Shown: positions 1 to 6,860 of the stretch, in pieces
Layout of the letters: each line of letters starts with the position of its first letter
Numbering within the stretch: the stretch's first letter is position 1
DNA from: Synechococcus sp. PROS-7-1
GTDB taxonomy: Bacteria > Cyanobacteriota > Cyanobacteriia > PCC-6307 > Cyanobiaceae
Assembly: GCF_014279795.1 (NCBI RefSeq)
Contig: NZ_CP047945.1
Span: forward strand, 1,880,572-1,944,571
DNA length: 64,000 bases
Reading direction: 5' to 3'
Translations under genes and position numbers: made by a program
Notes under the pieces: generated by a model
Databases searched by the model: none
Seen by the model: the letters and a program-made list of their open reading frames with translations, nothing else
Told to the model about the DNA's origin: nothing

Positions 1-999
1 AACTTCCCCCCCTACTCCGTGGGTGAAACCAAGCCGATGCGTTCGCCTGGCCGCAGAGAAATCGGCCATGGTGCGCTCGCTGAGCGCGCCATCCTGCCCG
101 TGCTGCCGGCCAAGGACACCTTCCCCTACGTCGTGCGCGTGGTGAGCGAGGTGTTGAGTTCCAACGGCTCCACATCCATGGGCTCTGTTTGCGGCAGCAC
201 CCTGGCCCTGATGGATGCCGGTGTTCCCCTCAAAGCACCCGTGAGTGGTGCCGCCATGGGGCTGATCAAGGAAGGTGATGAGGTGCGGATTCTCACCGAC
301 ATCCAAGGCATCGAGGATTTCCTCGGCGACATGGACTTCAAGGTGGCCGGAACTGACAAGGGCATCACCGCCCTGCAGATGGACATGAAGATCACCGGGC
401 TGGCGATGGGCACCATTGCCGAGGCCATCAACCAAGCCAGACCGGCACGCCTGCACATCCTCGAGAAGATGATGGAGGCGATCGACACACCGCGTGACGG
501 ACTGTCTCCCCATGCGCCACGTCTGCTGAGCTTCCGGATCGACCCGGAACTGATCGGCACCGTGATCGGTCCTGGTGGACGCACCATCAAGGGCATCACC
601 GAACGCACCAACACCAAGATCGACATCGAAGACAGCGGCATCGTGACCATCGCCTCCCACGACGGAGCAGCGGCCGATGAAGCGCAGAAGATCATCGAAG
701 GGCTCACCCGCAAGGTGAACGAAGGCGAGGTCTTCAGTGGTGCGATCACGCGGATTATTCCGATTGGCGCCTTTGTGGAGATCCTTCCCGGCAAGGAGGG
801 CATGATCCACATCTCCCAGCTGTCCGAAGCGCGCGTGGAGAAAGTGGAGGATGTGGTGAAAGTGGGCGACGAAGTCACCGTGCGCGTGCGCGAGATCGAC
901 AACCGTGGCCGCATCAACCTCACCCTGCGCGGTGTGCCTCAGAACGGTGAGGACGCCGAACCCGCACCGGCCCCCACACCGGTCGCCCCCCTCAACTGA
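1..999 (+). CDS. pnp: polyribonucleotide nucleotidyltransferase (PNPase), 3' part
   Basis: PNPase degrades RNA phosphorolytically from the 3' end. The gene enters from the left edge: the frame is open from base 1 and reads [20 protein letters not shown], a hallmark of the second RNase PH core domain. After that domain come a KH domain with the G-x-x-G loop ([11 protein letters not shown], about bases 550-600) and an S1 domain ([19 protein letters not shown], about bases 724-930), followed by an acidic/proline tail ending in TGA at 997-999. Domain order and end match bacterial PNPase. Only the N-terminal half is missing. The convergent cysQ begins 12 bp beyond. Confidence 0.97.
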   Translation, partial: NFPPYSVGETKPMRSPGRREIGHGALAERAILPVLPAKDTFPYVVRVVSEVLSSNGSTSMGSVCGSTLALMDAGVPLKAPVSGAAMGLIKEGDEVRILTDIQGIEDFLGDMDFKVAGTDKGITALQMDMKITGLAMGTIAEAINQARPARLHILEKMMEAIDTPRDGLSPHAPRLLSFRIDPELIGTVIGPGGRTIKGITERTNTKIDIEDSGIVTIASHDGAAADEAQKIIEGLTRKVNEGEVFSGAITRIIPIGAFVEILPGKEGMIHISQLSEARVEKVEDVVKVGDEVTVRVREIDNRGRINLTLRGVPQNGEDAEPAPAPTPVAPLN

Positions 1000-1011
1000 G
1001 GACCTCCCGGG

Positions 1012-1923
1012 TCAAACCGGGAAGCCAGGGTCAATCTCTGCCATCGCCCGTGCCGCCTGATCTTCCAGGGCGGCATGGGCTTTTCCATGGCTGGCGATCA
1101 GGCATCCAGCCTGGCGGACGTCGCCGGTGTTGTAGGTGAGAAGACGGCCATCAGCATGGGTGAAGGCCCCTCCCGCGGCGAGTAACACCGCTTCTGGGGC
1201 CGCCATATCCCAGTCCTTCGGAGCACTCTTCCCAGACAGGGAGATGTACACATCGGCCTCTCCGCGCAGGATCGTGGCCACTTTGCAGCCAACGCTGCCC
1301 ACCGCCTTGGAGCTGCCCAGGGGCAAGGCATCGATCAGGCGCTCCAGGCGATCATCGCGGTGGCTGCGGCTGGCGACGAGCACTAGATCGTGGCTGCGGT
1401 CACTGAAGCGCACGGGGCTGCGCTCGGCAGCACGGTTCTCGCACCAGCTGCCCTCGCCCACCACGCCGAACCAGAGCTCATCGGCCTCTGGAAGCAGCAC
1501 CACCCCCAGCACGGGACGCTCCCCCTGCACAAGAGCCAGATGTACGGCGTATTCCCCCGTGCCCTGGAGAAAATCTTTAGTGCCATCAAGGGGGTCGAGA
1601 ATCCAGAGCCACTCAGCGGCGAGGGGCTGGCCCGCCGTGAGCTGCTCCTTGGCGGTCTCCTCGCTCAGCAAGGTCCACCCGGCATCCGGGAAGGCCGAGC
1701 GCAAGCCATCGAGAAGCCATTGATTCACAGCCAGATCCGCCGCCGAAACAGGGCCTTCTCCGCCATCTTCAACGCTGAGAGCGCGGGAAAAACCGTGAGG
1801 GGGCTGCTCGCCGCGGGCGTAGGCGCGGAGAATATCGGCCGCACCCCAACAGAGCGGTCGCAGGGCCTCAAGCAGTTGGTGTTGATCGATGCCGGCAGGA
1901 AGGGTTGGAGCAATCGGCATCAT
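1012..1923 (-). CDS. cysQ: 3'(2'),5'-bisphosphate nucleotidase (CysQ-like inositol monophosphatase family)
   Basis: The family hydrolyses 3'-phosphoadenosine 5'-phosphate, a by-product of sulfate assimilation, using Mg2+. The protein (303 aa from the ATG at 1923) has the metal-binding motifs LSEE, DPLDGTKDF (the DPLDGTK signature) and a late KDWDMAAPEAVL (WDxAAP), in family order. A longer frame from 2028 exists but would run over the rsmI start, so the ATG-ATG at 1923/1920 is preferred. Divergent from rsmI with about 23 bp between starts, so the two probably share a promoter region. Confidence 0.93.
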   Translation of the reverse strand: MMPIAPTLPAGIDQHQLLEALRPLCWGAADILRAYARGEQPPHGFSRALSVEDGGEGPVSAADLAVNQWLLDGLRSAFPDAGWTLLSEETAKEQLTAGQPLAAEWLWILDPLDGTKDFLQGTGEYAVHLALVQGERPVLGVVLLPEADELWFGVVGEGSWCENRAAERSPVRFSDRSHDLVLVASRSHRDDRLERLIDALPLGSSKAVGSVGCKVATILRGEADVYISLSGKSAPKDWDMAAPEAVLLAAGGAFTHADGRLLTYNTGDVRQAGCLIASHGKAHAALEDQAARAMAEIDPGFPV

Positions 1924-1946
1924 GGAGAGATCTTGGCGGAGCCATT

Positions 1947-2813
1947 GTGAAGCAGCGGGCCGAGCCTGATGCCGGAGTGCTTTATGTGGTCGGCACCCCG
2001 ATCGGGCACCTCGGTGACCTCTCCCCACGGGCCCGGGCTCTGCTGATCGCAGTGGACACCATCGCCTGTGAAGACACTCGCCACAGCGGCCAGCTCCTCA
2101 GCGCCCTGGGATCCCAGGCGAGGCGCTGCAGTTTCCACCAGCACAACACCCACACCCGCATCCCCCAGCTCCTGGAGGAACTGGGGGATGGCCGCAGCGT
2201 TGCTGTGATCAGTGATGCCGGCCTGCCAGGTATCAGCGACCCTGGAGAGGAGCTGGTGCGGGCAGCGCGAGAGGCCAACCATGCGGTGATCTGCATCCCA
2301 GGCCCCTGCGCCGCCACTACAGCGTTGGTGAGCAGCGGCCTTCCCAGCGGTCGTTTTTGCTTCGAGGGATTCCTGCCCTCCAAGGGCCGGGAGCGCAAGG
2401 AACGCCTCGTGGAACTTGCCGCTGAGCAGCGCACAACGGTGCTGTACGAAGCCCCCCATCGCCTGCTCAAACTGCTGGAAGAGCTCGCGGAACACTGCGG
2501 TGGCGACCGGCCGCTGCACGTGGGCCGGGAGCTCACCAAGCGCCATGAGGAGCAGGTGGGTCCCAGCGTGAAGGCCGCCTTGGAGCATTTCGCCCAGCAC
2601 GCTCCCCAGGGGGAATTCACCCTGGTGCTCGGGGGCGCCGAGCCCGCTGAAGCCACCCTCTTCAGCAACGAACGCTGTCTGGAAGAGCTGCGCAATCTGA
2701 TCAACCAGGGACTGAAAGCCAGCGAAGCGGCAAGGGAGCTGGCCCCGGCCAGCGGACGCAGCCGCAGAGAGCTGTATGCACTACTGCATGAAGCGGAAAA
2801 GCAGGCAGACTGA
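1947..2813 (+). CDS. rsmI: 16S rRNA (cytidine1402-2'-O)-methyltransferase RsmI
   Basis: SAM-dependent tetrapyrrole-methylase-fold enzyme that 2'-O-methylates C1402 of 16S rRNA. Seen: LYVVGTPIGHLGDLSPRA at the N-terminus, ACEDTRHSGQLL, SDAGLPGISDPGEELV and the SGLPSGRFCFEGFLP region, all typical of RsmI. The start is taken as GTG at 1947 (VKQRAEPDAGVLYVVG), giving 288 aa, the usual length; a TTG at 1905 would overlap the cysQ start. Confidence 0.95.
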   Translation: MKQRAEPDAGVLYVVGTPIGHLGDLSPRARALLIAVDTIACEDTRHSGQLLSALGSQARRCSFHQHNTHTRIPQLLEELGDGRSVAVISDAGLPGISDPGEELVRAAREANHAVICIPGPCAATTALVSSGLPSGRFCFEGFLPSKGRERKERLVELAAEQRTTVLYEAPHRLLKLLEELAEHCGGDRPLHVGRELTKRHEEQVGPSVKAALEHFAQHAPQGEFTLVLGGAEPAEATLFSNERCLEELRNLINQGLKASEAARELAPASGRSRRELYALLHEAEKQAD

Positions 2814-2823
2814 TCAGGCCTCG

Positions 2824-3063
2824 ATGATTGGCGCCATGCTGCTGCGCCTGCGTCTGCTGATGATCACCGTGGGCGGGGGTGTGGCCCTGCTGGTGGTGCT
2901 TTGCCTCGGTGCTCAGAATCTGGGAGATCGTTACCGCCTGAATCTGGGTGTGGGCTCCACCGCACCGCTGCCGGCGGGCTTTGTGGTGGGCGTCAGTGCT
3001 GTACTTGGCCTGCTCGGGGGCGGCAGCCTCACGGCCTTGCTGCTGCCAAACGCCAAACGTTGA
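2824..3063 (+). CDS. small two-helix membrane protein, unknown function
   Basis: 79 aa from the ATG at 2824 (MIGAMLLRLRLLMITVGGGV), starting 10 bp after the rsmI stop. Two hydrophobic stretches of about 20 residues are visible (MITVGGGVALLVVLCLGA and FVVGVSAVLGLLGGGSLTALL), separated by a short polar loop, and it ends NAKR. Probably an inner- or thylakoid-membrane protein cotranscribed with rsmI. No family recognised. An alternative start is the ATG at 2836. Confidence 0.7.
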   Translation: MIGAMLLRLRLLMITVGGGVALLVVLCLGAQNLGDRYRLNLGVGSTAPLPAGFVVGVSAVLGLLGGGSLTALLLPNAKR

Positions 3064-3064
3064 A

Positions 3065-3805
3065 TCAGGCGTCGAGCGCGTAGAGCGCACCCTCCACCAG
3101 CAGGCGAGTGATGCCTCGGGCGACGAGGTGGCGCGTGGTGATGGCAAACACCTGGGTATCAGGCACCTTGATCACACGCTGGCTGCGGCCGCACTGACGT
3201 TTGGCTGTGCGCGGGCTGGTGAACAGACAGAGGGCCTGCAGGGCCTGCTCTTCCGGATCAGCCACGCCGAGCTCCGGAAAGTCGCTGAGTGGCCGCGGAT
3301 CCAGCTCAACGGTCTTGTCCACCAACATGTACACACTGTCGGGCAGCACTCCGATCTCAAACGGCAGGCAATGCACCTGCTGGGTGTTCACCTGGGGGAG
3401 GTCGACGGGCAGCACCGCCACTTCATGGAACTCATCCCCACCCGGGAAGCCTTCCCCAGACTCCTCATCCGCGAGGGCCTCCGGTTCATCGGCCCCAAAA
3501 TCATCGGCATCATCGAGAGCCAGGCCCGAGGACGCCTCGTCATCCCCCGCGAGGCTCGCTGGATCCTCAACGGACACCTCAACGGCAGCCTTAGGCTGGG
3601 TCTGGCTCTGGGGCACTGACGCTCCGCGGGCACGGGAGGTCTTGAGGGCGCTGTACTCCTCCTCCGACAGCAAGGAGCGAACGGTGCGACTCACCGTGTT
3701 GGCACTGCATGCAAACGCATCCGCCAGCGCAGCACTGGACTCACCATTGCGGTAACGCTCCAGGAGCTCCTGCTTCTGACTGTCGGTAAGCCGGCTTGGG
3801 GCCAT
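3065..3805 (-). CDS. helix-turn-helix protein with acidic linker
   Basis: 246 aa from the ATG at 3805. The N-terminal 60 residues (RLTDSQKQELLERYRNGESS, then ALADAFACSANTVSRTVRSL) look like a homeodomain-like/resolvase-type HTH that could bind DNA. Residues about 75-130 are a low-complexity acidic linker rich in D, E, A and S. The C-terminal 110 residues contain VIKVPDTQVFAITTRHLVAR and a conserved-looking hydrophobic core but no domain I can name. Divergent from tRNA-Arg (68 bp) and convergent with the small membrane gene. Probably a DNA-binding regulator of unknown target. Confidence 0.75.
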   Translation of the reverse strand: MAPSRLTDSQKQELLERYRNGESSAALADAFACSANTVSRTVRSLLSEEEYSALKTSRARGASVPQSQTQPKAAVEVSVEDPASLAGDDEASSGLALDDADDFGADEPEALADEESGEGFPGGDEFHEVAVLPVDLPQVNTQQVHCLPFEIGVLPDSVYMLVDKTVELDPRPLSDFPELGVADPEEQALQALCLFTSPRTAKRQCGRSQRVIKVPDTQVFAITTRHLVARGITRLLVEGALYALDA

Positions 3806-3873
3806 CGCCTGCACTGCACAGCCTCTAACAGTAGGCGGCGCCGTCGGGATCGACTGCAAGAATGGTGGGGCGG

Positions 3874-3947
3874 GCTCCCTTAGCTCAGCTGGATAGAGCA
3901 ACTGCCTTCTAAGCAGTCGGTCGATGGTTCGAATCCATCAGGGGGCG
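3874..3947 (+). tRNA. tRNA-Arg (anticodon TCT)
   Basis: A full cloverleaf can be drawn. The 7-bp acceptor stem is GCTCCCT with AGGGGGC, with one T-G pair. The D arm is TAGCTCAGCTGGATAGAGCA, the anticodon loop CTTCTAA has anticodon TCT, and the T arm is GATGG-TTCGAAT-CCATC. The discriminator is G at 3947 and no CCA is encoded. Its 3' 47 bases (3901-3947) are the left end of a 413-bp direct repeat, and the accessory region starts directly after it, as at tRNA-integrated elements. Confidence 0.96.
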
Positions 3948-3969
3948 TACACAAAGGCTCGTCAGGCAG

Positions 3970-4003
3970 AGGGCTCTTGGTTGTCCCGAGAGCCTTCATT
4001 TTG
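3970..4003 (+). terminator. terminator after tRNA-Arg
   Basis: Stem GGCTCT with its complement in CGAGAGCC, followed by TTCATTTT, 23 bases after the tRNA. Duplicated exactly at 6930-6963. Confidence 0.6.
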
Positions 4004-4043
4004 CGCTGTTGGTCTCCCGGCGGTTGTTGAGCCCATTGCGCTG

Positions 4044-4244
4044 ATGCCAAAGCGCCGTCACCGGGGCAGACCCGAAGAAACTCAAGAGCAGCAGTGGAAG
4101 GATTACCGCCGCCGGTGTCGTGGACCGGAATGGTGGGAGAGATATACAGAGGAGGAGTTACGGCAGATGCAGGAGCGTGGCCGTCAGCTGCGAGAGGGTG
4201 GATATGGATCAGTGACGTGGAACGACCTGCTGGGTGAAAGGTGA
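4044..4244 (+). CDS. 66-aa basic/acidic small protein, copy 1
   Basis: Starts MPKRRHRGRPEETQEQQW at 4044 and ends TWNDLLGER. It is rich in R, E and Q, with WWERYTEEELRQMQERGRQ predicting a charged helix, and has no membrane segment. An exact duplicate lies at 7004-7204 inside the 413-bp repeat, so the gene travels with the tRNA-end unit. An upstream in-frame extension to 3924 would start inside the tRNA and is unlikely. Function unknown. Confidence 0.6.
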   Translation: MPKRRHRGRPEETQEQQWKDYRRRCRGPEWWERYTEEELRQMQERGRQLREGGYGSVTWNDLLGER

Positions 4245-4359
4245 GTTGGTCAAGCAATAAAAAACCCCGCTATTGCTGACGTACTACTGTTGCTTAATTG
4301 ACGAAAATTGTGCTGGTATCGGAAGCCGTTTGTGACTGGTTGAGGGTGGATGTAGAAAT

Positions 4360-4385
4360 AAAAAATCCCTGTGATTGCAGGGGCT
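4360..4385 (-). terminator. terminator of procA 1
   Basis: On the minus strand a hairpin AGCCCCTG-CAATCA-CAGGGA is followed by TTTTTT, 71 bases after the ProcA stop. Near-identical hairpins follow each of the other four procA genes. Confidence 0.8.
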
Positions 4386-4456
4386 TATAGAGAATTAGGA
4401 TGTGTCACACCCAGCACAGCAAGACCACCTTGCTCAGAGAAACCCCTTCGTCCATA

Positions 4457-4756
4457 TCACCTCTGACCAAAGCATATATCAAAAAGCACACTCTTCACAT
4501 TACCCTTATACCACTCTTTCGTCAAAAAGCAGCCAGCCCCAGCCACGCCTTCCAGCTCTTCGTCCGTCAAGGCTTCGTCCGACAGTTCTGCCTGAGATTT
4601 CTTCAGCGCATCTATTTCATCTGCAGAAATCGCAAAGCCCGCTGCCTTGGCAATCGCTACTACGGCATCAGCATCTTTTGCTGCCTTTAGCTTTTCCTGA
4701 AGCCCTGCATCCGCCTTGACGGCTTCCAGGAAAGCTTTGAGTTGCTCTTCTGGCAT
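4457..4756 (-). CDS. procA: prochlorosin-type lanthipeptide precursor (Nif11 leader), ProcA 1
   Basis: 99 aa. The leader MPEEQLKAFLEAVKADAGLQ with the following EKLKAAKDAD and IAKAAGFAIS is the Nif11/ProcA type that guides a LanM-like synthetase. It ends ELEGVAGAG, a variant (AG) of the usual double-glycine cleavage site. The core is about 24 residues, from CFLTKEWYK to SVLFDICFGQR, with 2 Cys and dehydratable Thr and Ser, so lanthionine rings are possible. The leader is about 9 residues longer than its neighbours because of an insertion near IDALKKSQAEL. Upstream class A flank. No modification enzyme is nearby. Confidence 0.9.
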   Translation of the reverse strand: MPEEQLKAFLEAVKADAGLQEKLKAAKDADAVVAIAKAAGFAISADEIDALKKSQAELSDEALTDEELEGVAGAGCFLTKEWYKGNVKSVLFDICFGQR

Positions 4757-4780
4757 CGTGTTTGTTTTTTGACAGTGACT

Positions 4781-4789
4781 TCATAGCAA
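4781..4789 (-). promoter_or_regulatory. conserved TTGCTATGA upstream motif, procA 1
   Basis: Minus-strand TTGCTATGA sits about 25 bases upstream of the start and recurs at matching positions before four of the five procA genes. It reads like an extended -10 (TGnTATGA). Upstream class A: followed by AAGTCACTGTC towards the gene. Confidence 0.5.
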
Positions 4790-4913
4790 AACCAACAGCA
4801 TTTGTCTGCTCAAAAAACCCCGCCATTGCTGACGCACTACTGTTGCTTAATTGACGAAAATTGTGCCAGGTATCGGAAGCCATTTGGGACTGGTTGAGGG
4901 TGGATGTAGAAAT

Positions 4914-4939
4914 AAAAAACCCCTGTGATTGCAGGGGCT
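4914..4939 (-). terminator. terminator of procA 2
   Basis: Minus strand AGCCCCTG-CAATCA-CAGGGG followed by TTTTTTATT, about 33 bases after the stop of the 4973-5245 gene. Confidence 0.8.
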
Positions 4940-4972
4940 CGCGTTATAGGCTGAAGAATCAGTAGACAGACA

Positions 4973-5245
4973 CTAGGTTCCACAGCCTGGGTAGGTGCAG
5001 GTAGGTACAGTTGCCTCAGCATTGGACTGATACCGCGTTGGATTAAAACCACCAGCCACGCCTTCAAGCTCCTTTTCTGATACCTCTGCCTGAGCCCTCT
5101 TCAACTCCTCAGCAGAAATAATAAAACCTGCAGCCTTGGCAATCGTTACGACGGCATCGGCATCGCCAGCAGCCTTTAGCTTTTCCTGCAATGCTGCATC
5201 AGCCTTGACGGCTTCCAGGAAAGCTTTGAGTTGCTCTTCTGACAT
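4973..5245 (-). CDS. procA: prochlorosin-type lanthipeptide precursor, ProcA 2
   Basis: 90 aa. The leader is residues 1-66 (MSEEQLKAFLEAVKADAALQ ... KELEGVAGG) with a canonical GG cleavage site. The core, residues 67-90, runs FNPTRYQSNAEATVPTCTYP to GCGT: two Cys (positions 17 and 22 of the core) and seven Ser/Thr, most of them N-terminal to the Cys, so one or two (methyl)lanthionine rings are feasible. Its upstream flank belongs to class B, shared with the genes at 7987 and 8430, and it is followed by the common procA terminator. Confidence 0.93.
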   Translation of the reverse strand: MSEEQLKAFLEAVKADAALQEKLKAAGDADAVVTIAKAAGFIISAEELKRAQAEVSEKELEGVAGGFNPTRYQSNAEATVPTCTYPGCGT

Positions 5246-5271
5246 GGGAACGTGTGGAGCTACAGCCAGGT

Positions 5272-5280
5272 TTTAGCAAT
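5272..5280 (-). promoter_or_regulatory. degenerate TTGCTA upstream motif, procA 2
   Basis: Minus-strand TTGCTAAAA at the position where the other procA genes have TTGCTATGA; it sits in the class B flank ending AGCTCCACACG before the start. Confidence 0.35.
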
Positions 5281-5308
5281 CGTCGGCAACGTTGTCAGTT
5301 AGCAACAA

Positions 5309-5425
5309 AAAACCCCGCCATTGCTGACAGGGTGAATGTTTTGTCGGGAGATCGATAGCGACAACACCACGCCCCCTGCTTTCCCCTGTCGGGTCTTGTA
5401 TAGCTTTCAGCCGATCTGTTGCGGC
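5309..5425. repeat. intergenic repeat element, copy 1
   Basis: AAAAACCCCGCCATTGCTGAC followed by GGGTGAATGTTTTGTCGGGAGATCGATAGCGACAAC-type sequence and a CACGCCCCCTGCTTTCC block. A diverged copy of the whole block is at 12290-12410. No convincing gene; a 60-codon minus-strand frame across it (5273-5455) has no recognisable product. Confidence 0.5.
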
Positions 5426-5445
5426 TTCCGTCTTCTTAAACCGAC

Positions 5446-5919
5446 TCAAGAGCAATAAAATTCAACACCGCTTATCCAATTTTTGGTAGGAATATTCTCT
5501 ACCACTCTAGCTTCTGCCTCGGATCGATGTTGCTTGTGGGGGTAGTTATGCAATACATTTCGCGTTCGAGAATCCATGTGCTTTCTTATCAACTCATCCG
5601 AAAGCGCGGCTTTGTTATTATTGCACTTGTGCTGAACCGCGTGCCACCCCTCATGCTTCAAGGTTCCTATCAATTCATTATAGTCAAATGAATGATTTTC
5701 TTGACACATTACTACTACGTCTTTCTCCGGGTTATAAAAACCGTATATATCTCCTTTGCATAAATCGTGGCCGTTGGACCACAGAACCTTGGTGCCAACT
5801 CTGTTTTCTATGACTGACTCTATGGCATTGATTTCACTAGTGAATGAATGGACTGGATTTGCAAGCCATGTACTGGCAGCCACCGATAGAATTGAGGTCA
5901 GTATAATCTTTATATTCAT
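5446..5919 (-). CDS. secreted HExxH metallopeptidase-like protein
   Basis: 157 aa with a signal peptide (MNIKIILTSILSVAASTWLA, likely cleavage after VHS near residue 25). Residues 89-93 are HEGWH, a zinc HExxH motif; E134 or E136 in RSEAEARVVE could be the third ligand. Cys54, Cys72 and Cys99 flank the core and may form disulfides. It is homologous in pattern to the protein at 24874-25269: both have C, GFYxP, C, Nxx(F/S)D, TLxHExxH and QHxC or QHC in the same order. Probably acts outside the cytoplasm. It lies in the procA cluster on the same strand; a link to peptide processing is only a guess. The AT-rich coding differs from the core genes. Confidence 0.75.
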   Translation of the reverse strand: MNIKIILTSILSVAASTWLANPVHSFTSEINAIESVIENRVGTKVLWSNGHDLCKGDIYGFYNPEKDVVVMCQENHSFDYNELIGTLKHEGWHAVQHKCNNNKAALSDELIRKHMDSRTRNVLHNYPHKQHRSEAEARVVENIPTKNWISGVEFYCS

Positions 5920-5927
5920 GATTAATA

Positions 5928-6347
5928 TCAGTTATCCCAAAAAAATGGCGTGTCAGACATTGTCTGTGCGGGCTTGACTTTTGCGTTAACGGTTTCACTG
6001 CTTGAGTTGGTTGAAGCATGAGCTTGGTAGGTTTGAATCAACCATTCAACTGCCGCTACGATTTGAGAGTATTGACCATTTTCAATTGTTGCATCAAATG
6101 CTTGAATTTGATTCTTCGTAAGACTTTCTGATGCCCATTCTACCATTTCCCTGTATTGCTTTTTGCCGCCAGCGAGATCATATATTGCGTCGACTTGTGC
6201 GTCGGTTATGTCTACAATACTTGTCTCAGGCTGTGCGTTGGAAGCTGCCGTGTTCTGAGCGATTGCAGGTACAGGCGCAAGAAGAAGAATTGTGGCTGTT
6301 ATTGCGTTAATGAGTTTCACTTGAAGTTTGTGATGTGTGAGGCTCAT
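5928..6347 (-). CDS. signal-peptide protein with phage scaffolding-like domain
   Basis: 139 aa from the ATG at 6347 (MSLTHHKLQVKLINAITATI), followed by a hydrophobic segment ending PVPAIAQ, a good signal peptide. The mature part has DLAGGKKQYREMVEWASESL, then TKNQIQAFDATIENGQYSQI and VAAVEWLIQTYQA. This pattern of AGG, (M/L)xxWAxxxL, (A/F)(D/N)xxxxxG and the repeated helix closely resembles the C-terminal part of T7-like podovirus capsid assembly (scaffolding) proteins. Such a domain behind a signal peptide is odd. It ends 8 bp before the HExxH gene, so the two are probably cotranscribed. Function unknown. Confidence 0.65.
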   Translation of the reverse strand: MSLTHHKLQVKLINAITATILLLAPVPAIAQNTAASNAQPETSIVDITDAQVDAIYDLAGGKKQYREMVEWASESLTKNQIQAFDATIENGQYSQIVAAVEWLIQTYQAHASTNSSSETVNAKVKPAQTMSDTPFFWDN

Positions 6348-6386
6348 CCCCTCGGACACATTCACCATCGCCGTTCTCGCTGGAAA

Positions 6387-6407
6387 GCAAAACCCCCAAC
6401 TGGGGGA
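6387..6407 (-). terminator. terminator after the 66-residue repeated gene, copy 1
   Basis: Minus strand CCCCCAGTTGGGGG followed by TTTTGC, about 42 bases after the stop at 6449. A similar hairpin lies at 10928-10950. Confidence 0.55.
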
Positions 6408-6448
6408 TAAATCCACCCGATTTCAGCCGCCCTCCTCCCCCATCTGGG

Positions 6449-6649
6449 TCACAAGCTCACCCCCAGGTGCCAACCGACCAGCCTGTCCGCTTCGGCTGTC
6501 GTGAGGATTGGGTCCAGCCCATCACACATCAGCTCAATCACAGCAGGCTCTCCCAGCCGCTCGATCCCAAGAGACAGCCAAGCCTTGAAGGCATTGGAGT
6601 CGTTGTCACGCAGTGCGAGGAGCAGCTCCTGCAGCAGCGCAATGGTCAT
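6449..6649 (-). CDS. 66-aa acidic small protein, repeated family copy A
   Basis: Reads MTIALLQELLLALRDNDSNA, then FKAWLSLGIERLGEPAVIEL and MCDGLDPILTTAEADRLVGW. A paralogue of nearly the same sequence is at 11397-11597, and a 5'-truncated one at 8784-8969. The frame is open up to 6667 (MPLDTQ-MTIA), but in the 11397 copy a stop codon sits between those two Met, so MTIALL is taken as the start. Predicted as soluble helices. No named family recognised. The multiple copies within 5 kb suggest a mobile or amplifying cassette. Confidence 0.65.
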   Translation of the reverse strand: MTIALLQELLLALRDNDSNAFKAWLSLGIERLGEPAVIELMCDGLDPILTTAEADRLVGWHLGVSL

Positions 6650-6740
6650 CTGGGTGTCGAGGGGCATTGGTCGGGTGCAACTGCTGAAAGCATTACCCGC
6701 TGACCAACCGCTTTCGAGGCAGCCGTTCTCAAGTCATGAA

Positions 6741-6858
6741 AGTGGACAAACCCGCCAAATCCTTGTCCACTTTGACCCCATTTCTGTCCTCCCCCAAGAT
6801 CCCCCAACAGGACAAACCGTTGGTATGACTGGGAAAAGCACTGCTACAACTGGACAAA
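6741..6858. repeat. cluster of GGACAAA repeats with a perfect inverted pair
   Basis: AGTGGACAA (6741-6749) and TTGTCCACT (6763-6771) form a perfect 9-bp inverted repeat with a 13-base spacer. Further GGACAAA copies are at 6810-6816 and 6852-6858, the last 3 bases before the duplicated tRNA half at 6861. The spacing resembles arm-type recombinase sites beside an att core, but no integrase gene is seen. Confidence 0.4.
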
Positions 6859-6860
6859 AG

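Larger units (their letters stand above)
3901..4313 (+). repeat. 413-bp direct repeat, left copy
   Basis: Identical by eye to 6861-7273 (offset 2960). It contains the 3' 47 bases of tRNA-Arg, the tRNA terminator, the 66-aa gene and part of an intergenic element. The flanks differ at once on the left; on the right, diluted similarity continues into the next terminator. This looks like the left end of an integrated element, or one copy of a tandem capture. Confidence 0.9.

Noticed and set aside
5273-5455. 60-codon minus-strand frame upstream of procA 2.
   Set aside because: It runs through a repeated intergenic element that has no open frame in its second copy at 12290.
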